Part shown: positions 1 to 10,650 of the stretch, piece by piece
Numbering within the stretch: the first letter of the stretch is position 1
Layout of the letters: every line of letters begins with the position of its first letter
Source of the DNA: Viola odorata
Taxonomy: Eukaryota; Streptophyta; Magnoliopsida; Malpighiales; Violaceae
Length of the DNA stretch: 64,000 bases
Direction of reading: 5' to 3'
Assembly (NCBI GenBank): GCA_963691705.1
Contig: OY829545.1
Span: 44,813,475 to 44,877,474 of the forward strand
Notes under the pieces: model-generated
Seen by the model: only the letters and a program-made list of their open reading frames with translations
What the model was told of the DNA's origin: nothing
Database searches by the model: none
Made by a program: the position numbers and the translations under genes

Positions 1-180
1 TTTGATGGTGTTATTTGGTGATGAGGGAATTGATGTTGGCACTGGGGATAAAAACGTGTTTACAAAATTGATGATGTTGTTCGTGGATGTCACTCTGGGA
101 GGCGATGGTTGGTTGATGTCACTCTGGGAGGAGGTATGCTTTTGATGTCACTCTAGGAGGAGGTATGCTTTAAATTCTAG
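1..180. repeat. Repeat family a (TCACTCTGGGAGGAG), partial
   Basis: End of a block of imperfect repeats built on TCACTCTGGGAGGAG. The complete block of the second copy is at 12575-13440. Confidence 0.7.
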
Positions 181-600
181 TCTGGGCGAGGCTATCGCAT
201 TGCTTGATGCTGGTATGAAAAATGAGGTTGCATGTCGGTGCGAGGCTATCGCTCTTCGGACGATGATGTGGAAATACGGATAAAGGTCCGTGCGAGGCTA
301 TCGCTCTCCGGACGTCGTCGTGGTGATGTGAATGAATGTCCGTGCGAGGCTATCACTCTCTGGATGTTGACGTGGCAATGTAAATGAATGTCCATGTGAG
401 GCTATCGCTCTCCGAGTGTTGACGTGGCAATGCGGATGAAGGTCTGTGCGAGGCTATCGCTCTCCGGACGCTGGTGCTGAAAATGTAGTTATACGACCAT
501 GCGAGGCTATCGCTCTCCAGACGCTGGTGTTGAAAGTATAGTCACTCAAGGAGGAGTTATTTAGATATGCAGAAAAGTAGTCGCTCAAGGAGGAGTATTT
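181..600. repeat. Repeat family b: CGAGGCTATCG tandem repeats (copy 1)
   Basis: About seven imperfect units of ~50-60 bp carrying TGCGAGGCTATCGCTCTCCG. They end in related CACTCAAGGAGGAG units around 540-600 that grade back toward family a. Confidence 0.78.
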
Positions 601-771
601 TTAGATACACGAAAAAAAGTAGTTGCTCACGGAGGAGTGATAATTATGCAGAAATATAGAATTATGTAAATGAGAGTTGTAACGTACCTTCGCTCGGATA
701 TTGATTGACGATAACATACCTTTGCCCTGATGTTGATTTGATATTTGGGGTGACTGTTTATGAATTTTCAA

Positions 772-2255
772 GATATGGTGTGGGGACGTGACCTGACATA
801 ACATTAACAGATGACATGTGCGGACGTGACCAGACACAATATTAACAAACGCGATGTGGGGACGTGACCCTTCAACGCTTAACAGACAATATGCGTGGAC
901 GTGACCAGACACAACCTTATCAGACGACTGTGCGGACGTGACCGGACCTGACATTAACAGCATGATGTGGGGACGTGACCCTTCACAACGCTTAACAGAC
1001 AACATGTGCGGACGTAACCAGACACAACATTATCAGACGATTGTGCGGACGTGACCAGACACAGTATTAAAAAACACGATGTGGGGACGTGACCCTTCAC
1101 AACGCTTAGCAGGCAACCTGTGCGGACGTGACTAGACACAACATTATCAGACGACATGTGCGGACGTGACCAGACACAGCCTTAAAAACACGATGTGGGG
1201 ACGTGACCCTTCACAACGCTTAGCAGACAACCTGTGCGGACGTGACCAGACACAACATTATCATATGACATGTGCGGACGTGACCAGACACAGCCTTAAA
1301 AACACGATGTGGGGACGTGACCCTTCACAACGCTTAACAGACAATATGTGCGGACATGACCAGACACAACATTATCAGACGACTGTGCGGACGTGACCAG
1401 ACACAGCATTAAAAACACGATGTGGGGACGTGACCCTTCACAACGCTTAACAGACAATATGTGCGGACGTGACCAGACACAACATTATCAGACGACTGTG
1501 CGGACGTGACCAGACACAGCATTAAAAACACGATGTGGGGACGTGACCCTTCACAACGCTTAACAGACTATGTGTGGACGTGACCAGACATAACATTATC
1601 AGACGACTGTGCGGACGTGACCAGACACAACATTAAAAACACGATGTGGGGACGTGACCCTTCACAACGCTTAACAGACAATATGTGTGGACATGACCAG
1701 ACATAACATTATCAGACGACTGTGTGGACGTGACCAGACACAGCATTAAAAACACGATGTGGGGACGTGACCCTTCACAACGCTTAACAGACAATATGTG
1801 TGGACGTGACCAGACACAACTTTCTAGGACACGATGTGGGGACGTGACCTGAACACAACGCTTAACAGACAATATGTGTGGACGTGACTAGACATAACAT
1901 TATCAGACGACTGTGCGGACGTGACCAGACACAGCATTAAAAACACGATGTGGGGACGTGACCCTTCACAACGCTTAACAGACAATATGTGTGGACGTGA
2001 CCAGACATAACATTATCAGACGACTGTGCGGACGTGACCAGACACAGCATTAAAAACACGATGTGGGGACGTGACCCTTCACAACGCTTAACAGACAATA
2101 TGTGTGGACGTGACCAGACACAGCATTAAAAACACGATGTGGGGACGTGACCCTTCACAACGCTTAACAGACAATATGTGTGGACGTGACCAGACACAAC
2201 TTTCTAAGACACGATGTGGGGACGTGACCTGAACACAACGCTTAACAGATGGTGT
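772..2255. repeat. Repeat family c: 113-bp higher-order satellite-like repeat (copy 1)
   Basis: GATGTGGGGACGTGAC recurs at 1078, 1192, 1306, 1419 and 1532, a 113-114 bp period. Each period contains three ~38-bp monomers that share the core GGACGTGACC but differ in flanks (CCTTCACAACGC, AGACACAACATTATC, AGACACAGCATTAAAA). The array is therefore a three-monomer higher-order repeat with about 39 monomers. Open frames across it are repeat artefacts. Confidence 0.88.
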
Positions 2256-3189
2256 AAGAAGGGAAAGCAAGTCTTACCTTGAACTTACCGTACGAATTGA
2301 AATGGAGAGTGGTTGACCGTGAGGGAACGAGATTCACCACACGAAGTTGATTTGGGAGTGGTAACGTACTCCATTCGACGCTGATTGGATTTTGATGAAA
2401 ATCCAAGATGGCGAGGGCTTTACAACGATGTCGTCATCGAAGACCCATGGTGAGGAGTGGTGATGTTCTTCATTCGACGCTCGATCCAAGGCGAGGGCTT
2501 TACAACGATGTCGTCATCGAAGACCCATGGTTGAGGAGTCACCGGAGCATATCTGTGTCCTGCAAATTGGAAGGAAGCAAATACAAAGTAGCAACAAAAT
2601 AGAAAAAGGAGAGAGCAATTGACCTGTGAGAAATATCAAATATTCCTACCTTTAACCCACGGCTTTCCCCCAAGTTTTTTTGTTTGGAATGAAAATGATT
2701 TCTTTGTTTAAGAAAATAAATTCAAGCCTTTTTCTCTTTTTGGATAAAATGTGCGTTCAGTTTTCATTATATGAACATGATTGATTCAAGTCTAGATAAC
2801 GTCTACGTCTTGTTCAAGAAATAACGACCTCAAGGACAAGACTTTCCCACAACTTGCAGCCGTAAACAATCCTCACCTGATATTAGTGTTTGCACTCACG
2901 CTCTGGAACAAGGCTAAGTGTTTTACACTCATAAAGATGCAACTAACATGATACATAATTTACAGTTCGCAATGTCAATCCGAGTGAATATACTTCGAAT
3001 GAAGATGCACATGCATGGGCGTTCTAATAATTGATGGGACTTTTACGGAAAAGAATGAAAGGACACGAAAAGTCCGGAAAGGAGTTTGTTTTGGGAAATA
3101 TTGCTTTGTTAAGGAGTTGGAAGGCTTTTGATGAGTGATGCTTTGCTAATTGGCCAGGATGAGGGCGAGGTGCGCGAGTCTTTTCACTT

Positions 3190-3540
3190 TTTGCTGGGGA
3201 TTCTTGCTTGACAGAGTGCGTGAGCTCTGGGATCCTTGTTGGGGGTGCTTTCCCTTTGGCCAGGGGCCCTTTTCTTGAGTCTTCATTGGGGAGCGTCGTC
3301 GCTGTTCATTTTACGACTTACTACTTGAGTTGGCCTGGGGCCCCTTTCTCTTCTCGGGTTCTCACTAGGGATGCTTGCTTTGAGGTTTCTTGAGTTGGCC
3401 TTGGGCCTCTTTTGCTTGACTTTACTAGGGGAAGGCTGCTTTGAGATTTCTCGAGTTGGCCTTGGGCCTTTCTACTCGAGTTCACTGGGGAAAGTTTTCT
3501 TCGAGATTTTCTCGAATTGAGTTGTCCCCGGGCTGTGATT
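3190..3540. repeat. ~61-65 bp GAGTTGGCC repeats (copy 1)
   Basis: GAGTTGGCC(T)TGGGCC recurs at about 3327, 3392 and 3453, with degenerate units on both sides. Each unit ends in a TCACTAGGG- or TCACTGGGG-like spacer. The same block is at about 16459-16809. Confidence 0.65.
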
Positions 3541-4429
3541 GCTTTGGCTCTTCGATTTTTTGTATTCGTCGAAGGTCTCTGAGCACTTTTCTTTTCTTTT
3601 CCCTTTTTCCCCTCTCTCCTTTTTCTTTTTTTTCCTCTCCTTTTCCCCCTCTTTTTTTTTATATATATATATCCCTCCCCTTTTTGATTTGATTTGAAAA
3701 TGCAACAGAGCAGAGCAAGCACAGCATTTGTCTTGATCTCTTCCCCTTCTGTCTTGAGGCCTCGGCCTTCGTCGTTGCTGCTTCTTCAGTGATGGTCCTT
3801 AGCGATCTCCTGGTGACCTTTTCCGTCTCTTTCATCGTGCTCTTGGACTCGACGTGCTTTTACTTCCGGCTGACGATTTTAGCTGAAACTGCTCTTTGGC
3901 TCCCGGGGTATGAGTGATATTGACGGTTTGGGGAGTGATGGCATATATGGTGGAAAGAGGGAAAAAACGAAAAAAAGTGGAGAAAATCGTAAAAGTCCCA
4001 TGTCACTTTATAGCTATCCCATGTCTAATGGCGCATGTACCCTGGATATTATGCGAATTCAACTAGTATCTAGTCAGGCACTTACACTCATGAAAGAAAC
4101 AAAGCGTGAAGCCCCAAAATACTCACAGGGATATGTTTTGTGATTGCTTATGTCTAGACGTGCCATGGATATAAGAGCTAACAGACAAAATCATGTATGT
4201 TTCATATAATTTCTAATGAACGCACAAGTCATCCATGTCGTGATAAAGTATGCTTGAAAAAAAATTTCAAAACATCAAATTTTTGTTTTCATCCTCTCCC
4301 TCCTCTCTTTTTTTTTAGCCCAAGTTGCACATGTATAAAGATAATTTTTTTGCGAACACTAAGGATTTTAGCCAACATGACGCATGCACCCTTGCAATCA
4401 ATGTAAATAGCGGAAAAATTGTGAAAATG

Positions 4430-4790
4430 TAAATTGCGAATATATAAATTACGGAAACAGAAATTGCGGAAACGGAAATTGCAAAAATGTAAAAGGACAA
4501 CTTCCTTGAAAAATGAGCTCGGACATTTTTTTCTCCTTCTTTTGGTCGTCGCTTCACCTGCTTGCCCCCAAGTTTACAAGTCTCGTTGCACCTGAAATGC
4601 AAAACCACGGAAATGTAAACTGCGAGACCATAATTTTCAGAAACGTAAATTGCGACAAGGGGAAATTGTAAACATGAAGGACAACTTCCTTGAAAAATGA
4701 GCTTTGACATTTTTCAACACCTTCCTTCGGTTGTCACTTCATTCGCTTGCCCCCATATTTACAAGTCTTGCTGCACCTGAAATGAAGACA
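4430..4790. repeat. ~185-bp tandem duplication (copy 1)
   Basis: GGACAACTTCCTTGAAAAAT occurs at about 4494 and 4679, and the following CTTGCCCCCA and GCACCTGAAATG blocks repeat with it. The surrounding AT-rich DNA has GTAAATTGCG(G)AAA units like those in the LTR. Counterpart at about 17699-18059. Confidence 0.7.
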
Positions 4791-5334
4791 CAGTCAAATA
4801 ATAAATTCATAGGGAAAAGGTACCCCAAGATGTTGAATTTAAAATTAACGAAAGAGAATAATTGAAAAGAACACGTGGGTTGCCTCCCACGAAGCGCCCT
4901 TGTTTAAAGTCGTAGGCTCGACTATGGTGTGCGTTTGAGCCTTGTGCTTTTGGATCAACATCCCTTTGAACTTCATTGCTTGCCACCAAGACTTTTCCTG
5001 ATGAAGGACTATCTCCTTTTCCGCCCTTTCTCTTAAATGGACCGATTTGCATGGAATCCCGGCCTCATTCTTAATTGTGGTGATACTTTCTTTATCACTA
5101 AAGACATAGGGTTTATCAAAACCCATTGAATCAACATTCATCCTGAAACGCGAATAGTACAAGACGCTCGAAGAGGGGGTTAAATATATTTATTTATTTT
5201 TAAACCAAAGGGGAACGCAAGTCCCTATAAACAAGACATGCACGCATATTACAAAGAGACATCAGGAAGCGTGGCGGCGGTCTAATTACGCAGAGCCCCC
5301 CCCCCCCAGACTTCTTCACGCAAATGGTTGAGCC

Positions 5335-6903
5335 CTATATCATCCTTCCACTACCCAAAGTATGATTTGGAATAGGGTTGATGGTCATGCTAGAACCTTC
5401 GAAAGAGATGCATTTGTTCTTGATCAAGCGATCAACCTTTCCTCTAAGAGCAGAGCAGTCTTCTATGGCATGGCCTTGAGCTCCAGCGTGGTACGTGCAT
5501 CTAGCAATAGGGTTGTACCACTTCGGATAAGGAGGTTGTATAGGCTGAATCGGGATTGGCGCAATTTGCCCGGCTGTCAAGAGATGCTCGTAAATTTCCT
5601 CTAAAGGAATGGGAAGAGGTGGTAGCGGTTTCCTGTTCCAAAGGGTGTGTTGGTTCTTTTGTGGGATATGTGGTGGAGGCGATGGGGAAGGTCGCCGGTT
5701 ACTAGGTCCCGAGGAGACAAAGATGACATCTTCCTTCATGATGGGTGCTCTTTTAAGCGTTTCTTCTGGTGTGGAAGCGGTGATCCTCCCAGATTTAATT
5801 CCTTGTTCAACTCTCTCAGCCACCGTGACTATGTCAGAAAAGTTATTTGATGGATTGGATATAAGATAGGTGTAGTAGGGAGCCTTGAAAGTGTTTATGA
5901 AAATTGACGAGAGTTCTTTGTCATTTAGCGGAGAAGAAATTCTAGATGGTAGCCCTCTCCACCTCTGAGCGTAAGTCTTCACCGATTCGTCGGTCCTCTT
6001 CTCTAGATCCTGTAGATCAGAACGGTCTGGTGCAACTTCCAAGTTGAATTTGTATTGCCTGTAGAAGGCATCGGACAGGTCTCTCCATGTCCTGATCCTG
6101 GCTCTGTCTAGGCCCATATACCAAGTTAGGGCGTGCTTGGTCAAGCTTTCTCGGAATAGATGTATCAACAACGGCTCGTTGTGGATCATCTCGGCCATCT
6201 TATTGCAGTATGCTCTGAGGTGGGTCTTTGGGCACTCTTCCCCAGTATACTTTTCGAAGTCAGGGATCTTGTACTTCGGAGGTATAACGATCCCGGGGAC
6301 CATACACATATCGGCGGGACCTGTGGGATCAAATGGATCGGCCCCTTCGATTGCTCTGAGTCTTTCCTCGAGAAGATTCAGTCTGTCACCTTTTGGTTCT
6401 TCGGTTCTGATGGGGTTAGAACCGAAGGGTAGCGTAGGTTCTGACGAGAACTGAGGATGTGCTGGGTTGAAAGTGAGGAGCTGAGTTCCCACAGGTCCGG
6501 GAATTGTGCTTGGAGGAATAAGGGGGAGATACAAAGCCTCTAGGTGGGCCTGACTCTTGCTGGGGTCCACAGTAGGGTTGATTGAAAGGTGCTGAAGCGA
6601 CGGGGAGATCTCTTCACCCGCCTTAACTGTAGGATGTGCAGTGATGGGTACAGCGAAGGGATTATCCCATCTCCAATGGCCCGGGGGGCCAGAAAGTGGT
6701 GGGAGTATGGAAGATCCTGCGACGGTGAGCGAAGAGGAAGGTCCGTTTGTTTGAGGGAGATCAAAACCCGGTGGCACTTCGGTGACAGCTTCATCTCTTT
6801 CCTTTTCGGCCCTGGCGGCCCTTTCTGTACTGATCCTAACTTGCTCCTCTAACTCTGCGATTCTAGCCATTAGTGCTTCGTCGGTCTTGGCCAGTTCAGT
6901 CAT
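5335..6903 (-). CDS. gag: Gag polyprotein of element A (copy 1)
   Basis: An intact 522-aa ORF encodes the structural protein expected to form cytoplasmic virus-like particles and package element RNA. Residues ~1-45 form a charged coiled coil (AELEEQVRISTERAARAEKE). A proline-rich linker follows to ~165. The Ty3/gypsy Gag core (PF03732 type) spans ~200-390 and includes PDFEKYTGEE, ALTWYMGLD and SVKTYAQRW. A second proline-rich stretch leads to a variant zinc knuckle near the C terminus (CTYHAGAQGHAIEDC), where one Cys of CCHC is replaced by His, as in other Ogre-type Gags. The ORF stops about 50 residues later. There is no protease, and none in any frame downstream. It follows the leader and micro-ORF. 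Replication would need enzymes supplied by an autonomous relative (inference). Confidence 0.92.
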   Translation of the reverse strand: MTELAKTDEALMARIAELEEQVRISTERAARAEKERDEAVTEVPPGFDLPQTNGPSSSLTVAGSSILPPLSGPPGHWRWDNPFAVPITAHPTVKAGEEISPSLQHLSINPTVDPSKSQAHLEALYLPLIPPSTIPGPVGTQLLTFNPAHPQFSSEPTLPFGSNPIRTEEPKGDRLNLLEERLRAIEGADPFDPTGPADMCMVPGIVIPPKYKIPDFEKYTGEECPKTHLRAYCNKMAEMIHNEPLLIHLFRESLTKHALTWYMGLDRARIRTWRDLSDAFYRQYKFNLEVAPDRSDLQDLEKRTDESVKTYAQRWRGLPSRISSPLNDKELSSIFINTFKAPYYTYLISNPSNNFSDIVTVAERVEQGIKSGRITASTPEETLKRAPIMKEDVIFVSSGPSNRRPSPSPPPHIPQKNQHTLWNRKPLPPLPIPLEEIYEHLLTAGQIAPIPIQPIQPPYPKWYNPIARCTYHAGAQGHAIEDCSALRGKVDRLIKNKCISFEGSSMTINPIPNHTLGSGRMI

Positions 6904-7683
6904 TTTTCATTTTTGAAGTCTAGTTAGGGGGAGCCGGTGCGGAGTAGCTTGCTTTCGAGGAGCTATCGTGAACCTGAAAAAGGGAAAAACACAGAAAAAG
7001 TAAATACAAGTGAGGATATACAGGTGATATGCAATCCTGAGGCCTCCACGTTGCTCATTCATTTTCCGGCCACACTTTCACTTGATATTTTCAGGGCGGT
7101 CGGAGAGGTGAGGAATCCCAGTGGTTGACAAGATACGAAGGAAGCCTCTATACATTCCAACGATATGAAGAAAATCTGAGATGCTAACGGCGAAACCCAA
7201 ATCAGCAGGGGCAACCAATGCCGCCATGCTAAGAAGATCTCTTTCATACTGTGCTTGCAAATGACGTAGGGCCTGACGCCTGGTGAACCCAACCGAGGGG
7301 AGGGATGACAATCAATGCCATGAACTTGGAGGTCGTGATAAGCTAAGAGGACAAAGCCACGAGTGGGCAATATTTGGCTGTTTTTGTTTTTTTTGAATGT
7401 TTGGTCTGATTTTTTGGTTCTTTGGGTGAAACGACTGTGTTTATCCCGGAGGGATTTTCTCTTTCTTTTTGCGATAGTCTTTTGAGTTGCGTTTGGATGG
7501 ATAATTGATATGGAAAAGATGAGGCGATTTTAATAAATATCCGAAAGAGTACGACTTTATTAAAAGTGTTTACAAAAGTATGGTAAACTTGCTAAATTTA
7601 TCAAAAATGGCTAAGATAGGTGGAATCAGGGGTCCTAGCTAAAAGAAAAGATTTTCCGATATCCGAGCCATTCCCTGAAGGTG
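6904..7683 (-). other. Leader between micro-ORF and gag (copy 1)
   Basis: Untranslated-looking leader. A 77-aa minus ORF (7078-7311, starting MSSLPSVGFTRRQALRHLQ) is open here. The equivalent DNA in element B (around 30400-30570) is alignable but not open, so coding is doubtful. The same leader is at 20173-20952 in copy 2. Confidence 0.5.
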
Positions 7684-7851
7684 TCATTCCTGGACGTTAG
7701 AGTCCTGTTGCCAAAGGTACTCCATCGAAGCCAACTCCCCTTTCTGCATCTCTAACTCAGCCTCTAAGGCGGCAATTCGGCTTTGTAGTGTCTGATCGTT
7801 GAAACTTTGTTCCCCGAAAATATCAAGTGAAAGTAGTGTAGGTGCCGACAT
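7684..7851 (-). CDS. 55-aa micro-ORF, internally deleted remnant of Ogre ORF1 (copy 1)
   Basis: An ATG at 7851 opens a 55-codon frame ending in TGA at 7684-7686. The first ~22 residues (MSAPTLLSLDIFGEQSFNDQ) align with the start of ORF1 in element B (MATPTMLPLNTFGIWSYNDQ, from 33353). The last ~32 (IAALEAELEMQKGELASMEY) align with the C-terminal coiled coil of B ORF1 (VAALEAEVMMQKGELVSLEY, near 31700). The ~1.5 kb between those ends in B is absent here, yet the frame stays open. It lies upstream of gag where Ogre ORF1 belongs. ORF1 function is unknown, and whether this fragment is translated is inference. Confidence 0.6.
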   Translation of the reverse strand: MSAPTLLSLDIFGEQSFNDQTLQSRIAALEAELEMQKGELASMEYLWQQDSNVQE

Positions 7852-8350
7852 ATTGAATGAGCAAAACGGGTCCTGTGGGACAAAAAATAAAATTTTAAAT
7901 GCAAAGTAACCTGCACGTGTCAGAAAATTTACAGTTCGTATAACAGAAAAATCACGTCAATATGCCACGACAAACAGGTATAATCATGATGCCTGTGCCG
8001 GGGCTCTGATTCCGACACCTCTAACTGGCTTGAATGGTTCCCGGATGATACCATGAAAAGGTCCCTAAAGTGTCGTCCAGTCGCCCGATTCCTTGCGAAA
8101 TCGTATAACCTTTCGACTGGCTTTAGGGGTTCATCCGAGTTGGGATTGGTGAACACTACCCAGGACATGTGTCCTAGGGCGTCACTACTACCCTCCTATT
8201 TTGGTAATTGTCCCCTGGGTGTAGGGCGCTATGAAATGCATATGACAATTGATAAAGTAAATAAATAAACAGCCAGCAATTGATCAAAGCAAATAAATAA
8301 ACAAATAAAACACCTCTCTAAAAAGATAAAAACCGGCTCCGACCCTAAAT
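7852..8350 (-). other. Leader between PBS and micro-ORF (copy 1)
   Basis: No gene seen. The stretch is alignable with the B leader (33360-33860): both keep a GGGGCTCTG-TTCCGAC block and a related motif around the former ORF1 start. The second copy is at 21121-21619. Confidence 0.6.
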
Positions 8351-8368
8351 TCCCCAGTGGAGTCGCCA
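8351..8368 (-). promoter_or_regulatory. Primer binding site, tRNA-Arg (copy 1)
   Basis: On the minus strand these 18 bases read TGGCGACTCCACTGGGGA. They are complementary to the 3' end of plant tRNA-Arg(ACG), recalled as ending ...CCCCAGTGGAGTCG plus CCA. Three bases separate the site from the LTR. Ogre elements are known to use tRNA-Arg. Confidence 0.9.
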
Positions 8369-9244
8369 AACTGTCGCGCCCCGAAAATTAAAAATTCGCG
8401 AGTGTGCAACGAAATTTGAGACCTTCAGATGCTTGGCGTAAAAGGGACGCCTAGCAGCATGCAATGAAGTCGCCACCCTAATTTTGTTGCTAGGCTTAGG
8501 GAACCCTAATCGTCATGGAATAGGAAATATAATAAGTAAAAAACTAAAGGCACAAAAAGGGGTCTGGACCCCAGACAAAGGTTCGGGGTCGTATTATGGT
8601 CTCGGGAAGGTGTTAGGCACCCGAGTCACATCCGAAAACGGTTACCGGTTGATGAGAGAGGTGTTTAAAAAGGTGCTTGAAAAATGCATTTTTGAAAAAG
8701 GGGGCCCTCAGAGGAATCGTCACTTTAGCCTTTTTTACAATCGGGACCGTTCAGGAATAATAAAAAGATCTTTCGGACGGGGTTACCGTTTATCAAGATC
8801 GATCGATTATTCTTGACCGTAACGTGATGGGACTGAATTTTCCGTAATGCTGAATGAACGCCCTCTTTTTTCATCATCGGGCCATGCATGATTAACCTAA
8901 TTACTACGTGATTCTAACATGGATTGCTAACAGAGTACCAATTTAAATGATAGGTTTTTGAAGTGAAAAAAAACTGAAGTGGGATCGAAAGTCCCCATGT
9001 ACATGCAGTCAATACAAGCAAGAATTTGAAATCAGATGAACATAGTATTTTAAGCACGTCTTTAAACACGTTGTTCATGTGGGTTGATTTTAATTCTAGC
9101 AGTTCGATATATCATGCATACAGTTGATATTTGCAGAAAGCATCGAATAAATAAAAAGGACTTGTGAGGCGTACTTTCGAGCGAAGCTTGAAATTAACCT
9201 ACAAAATGAGAGTGTTAGTGATAGCTTGAGAGATAACTGAGCAA

Positions 9245-9960
9245 TGAAAATTTTAAATGACAATTGATTGCACACGTAAAATGATGGATTGTACGCATAC
9301 GAGAATTAAATGCTGAGCTTGATGAGTGCATGAAAATAAATGACGACAATTGATTGCATGCGAGAAATGATGAATTTTACGCATACAAAAATGAAATACC
9401 GAGTTGATTGCGTTCGAAAAATGATTGATTTTAAGCACATGAGAATTTAAATGCTGTGTTGATTGCATGCGAAAAATGATTGATTTTACGCATACGAGAA
9501 TTTAAATGCTAGGTTGATTGCATGCGAAAAGTGATTGATTTTACGCATACGAGAATTTAAATGCTGGGTTGATTGCATGCGAAAAGTGATTGATTTTACG
9601 CATACGAGAATTTAAATGCTGGGTTGATTGTATGCGAAAAATGATGGATTTTACGCATACGAAAATGAAATGCTGTTTTGATTTGCATGCGAAAATGATG
9701 GATTTTACGCATACGAGAATTTAAGTGCTAGGTTGATTGCATGCGAAAAATGATTGATTTTACGCATACGAGAATTTAAATGCTGGGTTGATTGCATGCG
9801 ATAAATGATGGATTTTACGCATAAGAAAATGAAATGCTGTTTTGATTGCATGCGAAAAATGATGGATTTTACGCATACGAGAATTTAAGTGCTAGGTTGA
9901 TTGCATGCGAAAAATGATTGATTTTACGCATACGAGAATTTAAATGCTGTTTTGATAAGT
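9245..9960. repeat. 55-bp tandem repeats inside A LTR (middle LTR)
   Basis: About thirteen units built on GATTGCATGCGAAAAATGAT and CATACGAGAATTTAAATGCT. CATACGAGAA falls at 9491, 9546 and 9601, an exact 55-bp period. The family also occurs at 22514-23229 and, with fewer units, at 25748-26262. Confidence 0.85.
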
Positions 9961-10095
9961 GCAGAAAAATAAAATGCTATTGGCGATTTACAGGGAAGAA
10001 GAAAAAAAAAGTTTAATGATTTGCAGAAAATAAAACAGATTGATAATGTAGAGAATGGACAGTTAGATATTTGCGGAAAATAAACAGTTGATATT

Positions 10096-10650
10096 GCGAC
10101 CGACCATGTAGGCGGTATTGAATTTAAATTGCTGAAAGTAAATTGCTGAAATTTAAAGTGCGGAAAAGTAAAGTGCGGAAAAGTAAACAGTTGATAATTT
10201 GCGGAAGGATTTCCAGCAGTTTTGCGAAAAAGTAAAGCAGTTGAATATTTACGAGAATTAAAATGCGACCGACCATATAGGCGGTATTGAATTTAAATTG
10301 CTGAAAAGTAAATTGCTGAAATTTAAAGTGCAGAAAAGTAAAATACGGAAAAGTAAACAGTTGATAATTTGCGGAAGGATTTCCAGCAGTTTTGCGAAAA
10401 AGTAAAGCAGTTGAATATTTACGAGAATTAAAATGCGACCGACCATGTAGGCGGTATTGAATTTAAATTGCTGAAAGTAAATTGCTGAAATTTAAAGTGC
10501 AGAAAAGTAAAATACGGAAAAGTAAACAGTTGATAATTTGCGGAAGGATTTCCAGCAGTTTTGCGAAAAAGTAAAGCAGTTGAATATTTACGAGAATTAA
10601 AATGCGACCGACCATGTAGGCGGTATTGAATTTAAATTGCTGAAATTTAA
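10096..10650. repeat. 169-170 bp tandem repeats inside A LTR (middle LTR)
   Basis: GCGACCGACCATGTAGGCGG starts units at 10096, 10265, 10435 and 10604. Each unit contains AAAGTGC(A/G)GAAAAGTAAA sub-repeats. The same block is at about 23365-23919. Confidence 0.85.

Larger units (their letters stand above)
2256..5334. other. Gene-free part of A internal region, downstream of gag (copy 1)
   Basis: No gene is supported here. The stretch holds an 80-bp direct repeat (GCGAGGGCTTTACAACGATG at 2411 and 2491), ~61-65 bp GAGTTGGCC repeats (about 3320-3540), a pyrimidine tract (3575-3675), a ~185-bp tandem duplication (4430-4790), a GGGTTGCCTCCCACGAAGCG motif common in plant LTR elements (4877-4896), and a C12 run (5296-5307). 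Pol would be expected here in an autonomous Ogre and is absent. Confidence 0.75.

Noticed and set aside
1166..1396. Open frames with repeated MWGRDPSQRL-like peptides, and the matching minus-strand frames
   Set aside because: They follow the 113-bp repeat, appear in several frames on both strands, and have no initiation context. They are repeat artefacts, not a repeat protein.
772..2255. CRISPR-like array
   Set aside because: The spacers are themselves repeats, unit length is 113 bp with 38-bp subunits, there are no cas genes, and the context is plant retrotransposon.
3321..3722. Lys/Arg/Glu-rich 133-aa minus frame
   Set aside because: Arises from the C/T-rich tract and repeats, is low complexity, and has no homology visible.
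6137..6454. Plus-strand 105-aa frame and neighbours opposite gag
   Set aside because: Shadow of the minus-strand gag, with no motif.
8351..8368. tRNA gene fragment
   Set aside because: Only the 18-base 3' complement is present, at the LTR border, as expected for a primer binding site. The same applies to 36113 and 60645.
8484..8816. 110-aa plus frame at the start of the A LTR
   Set aside because: Lies on the non-coding strand of the LTR R-U5. The matching B LTR sequence is not open.
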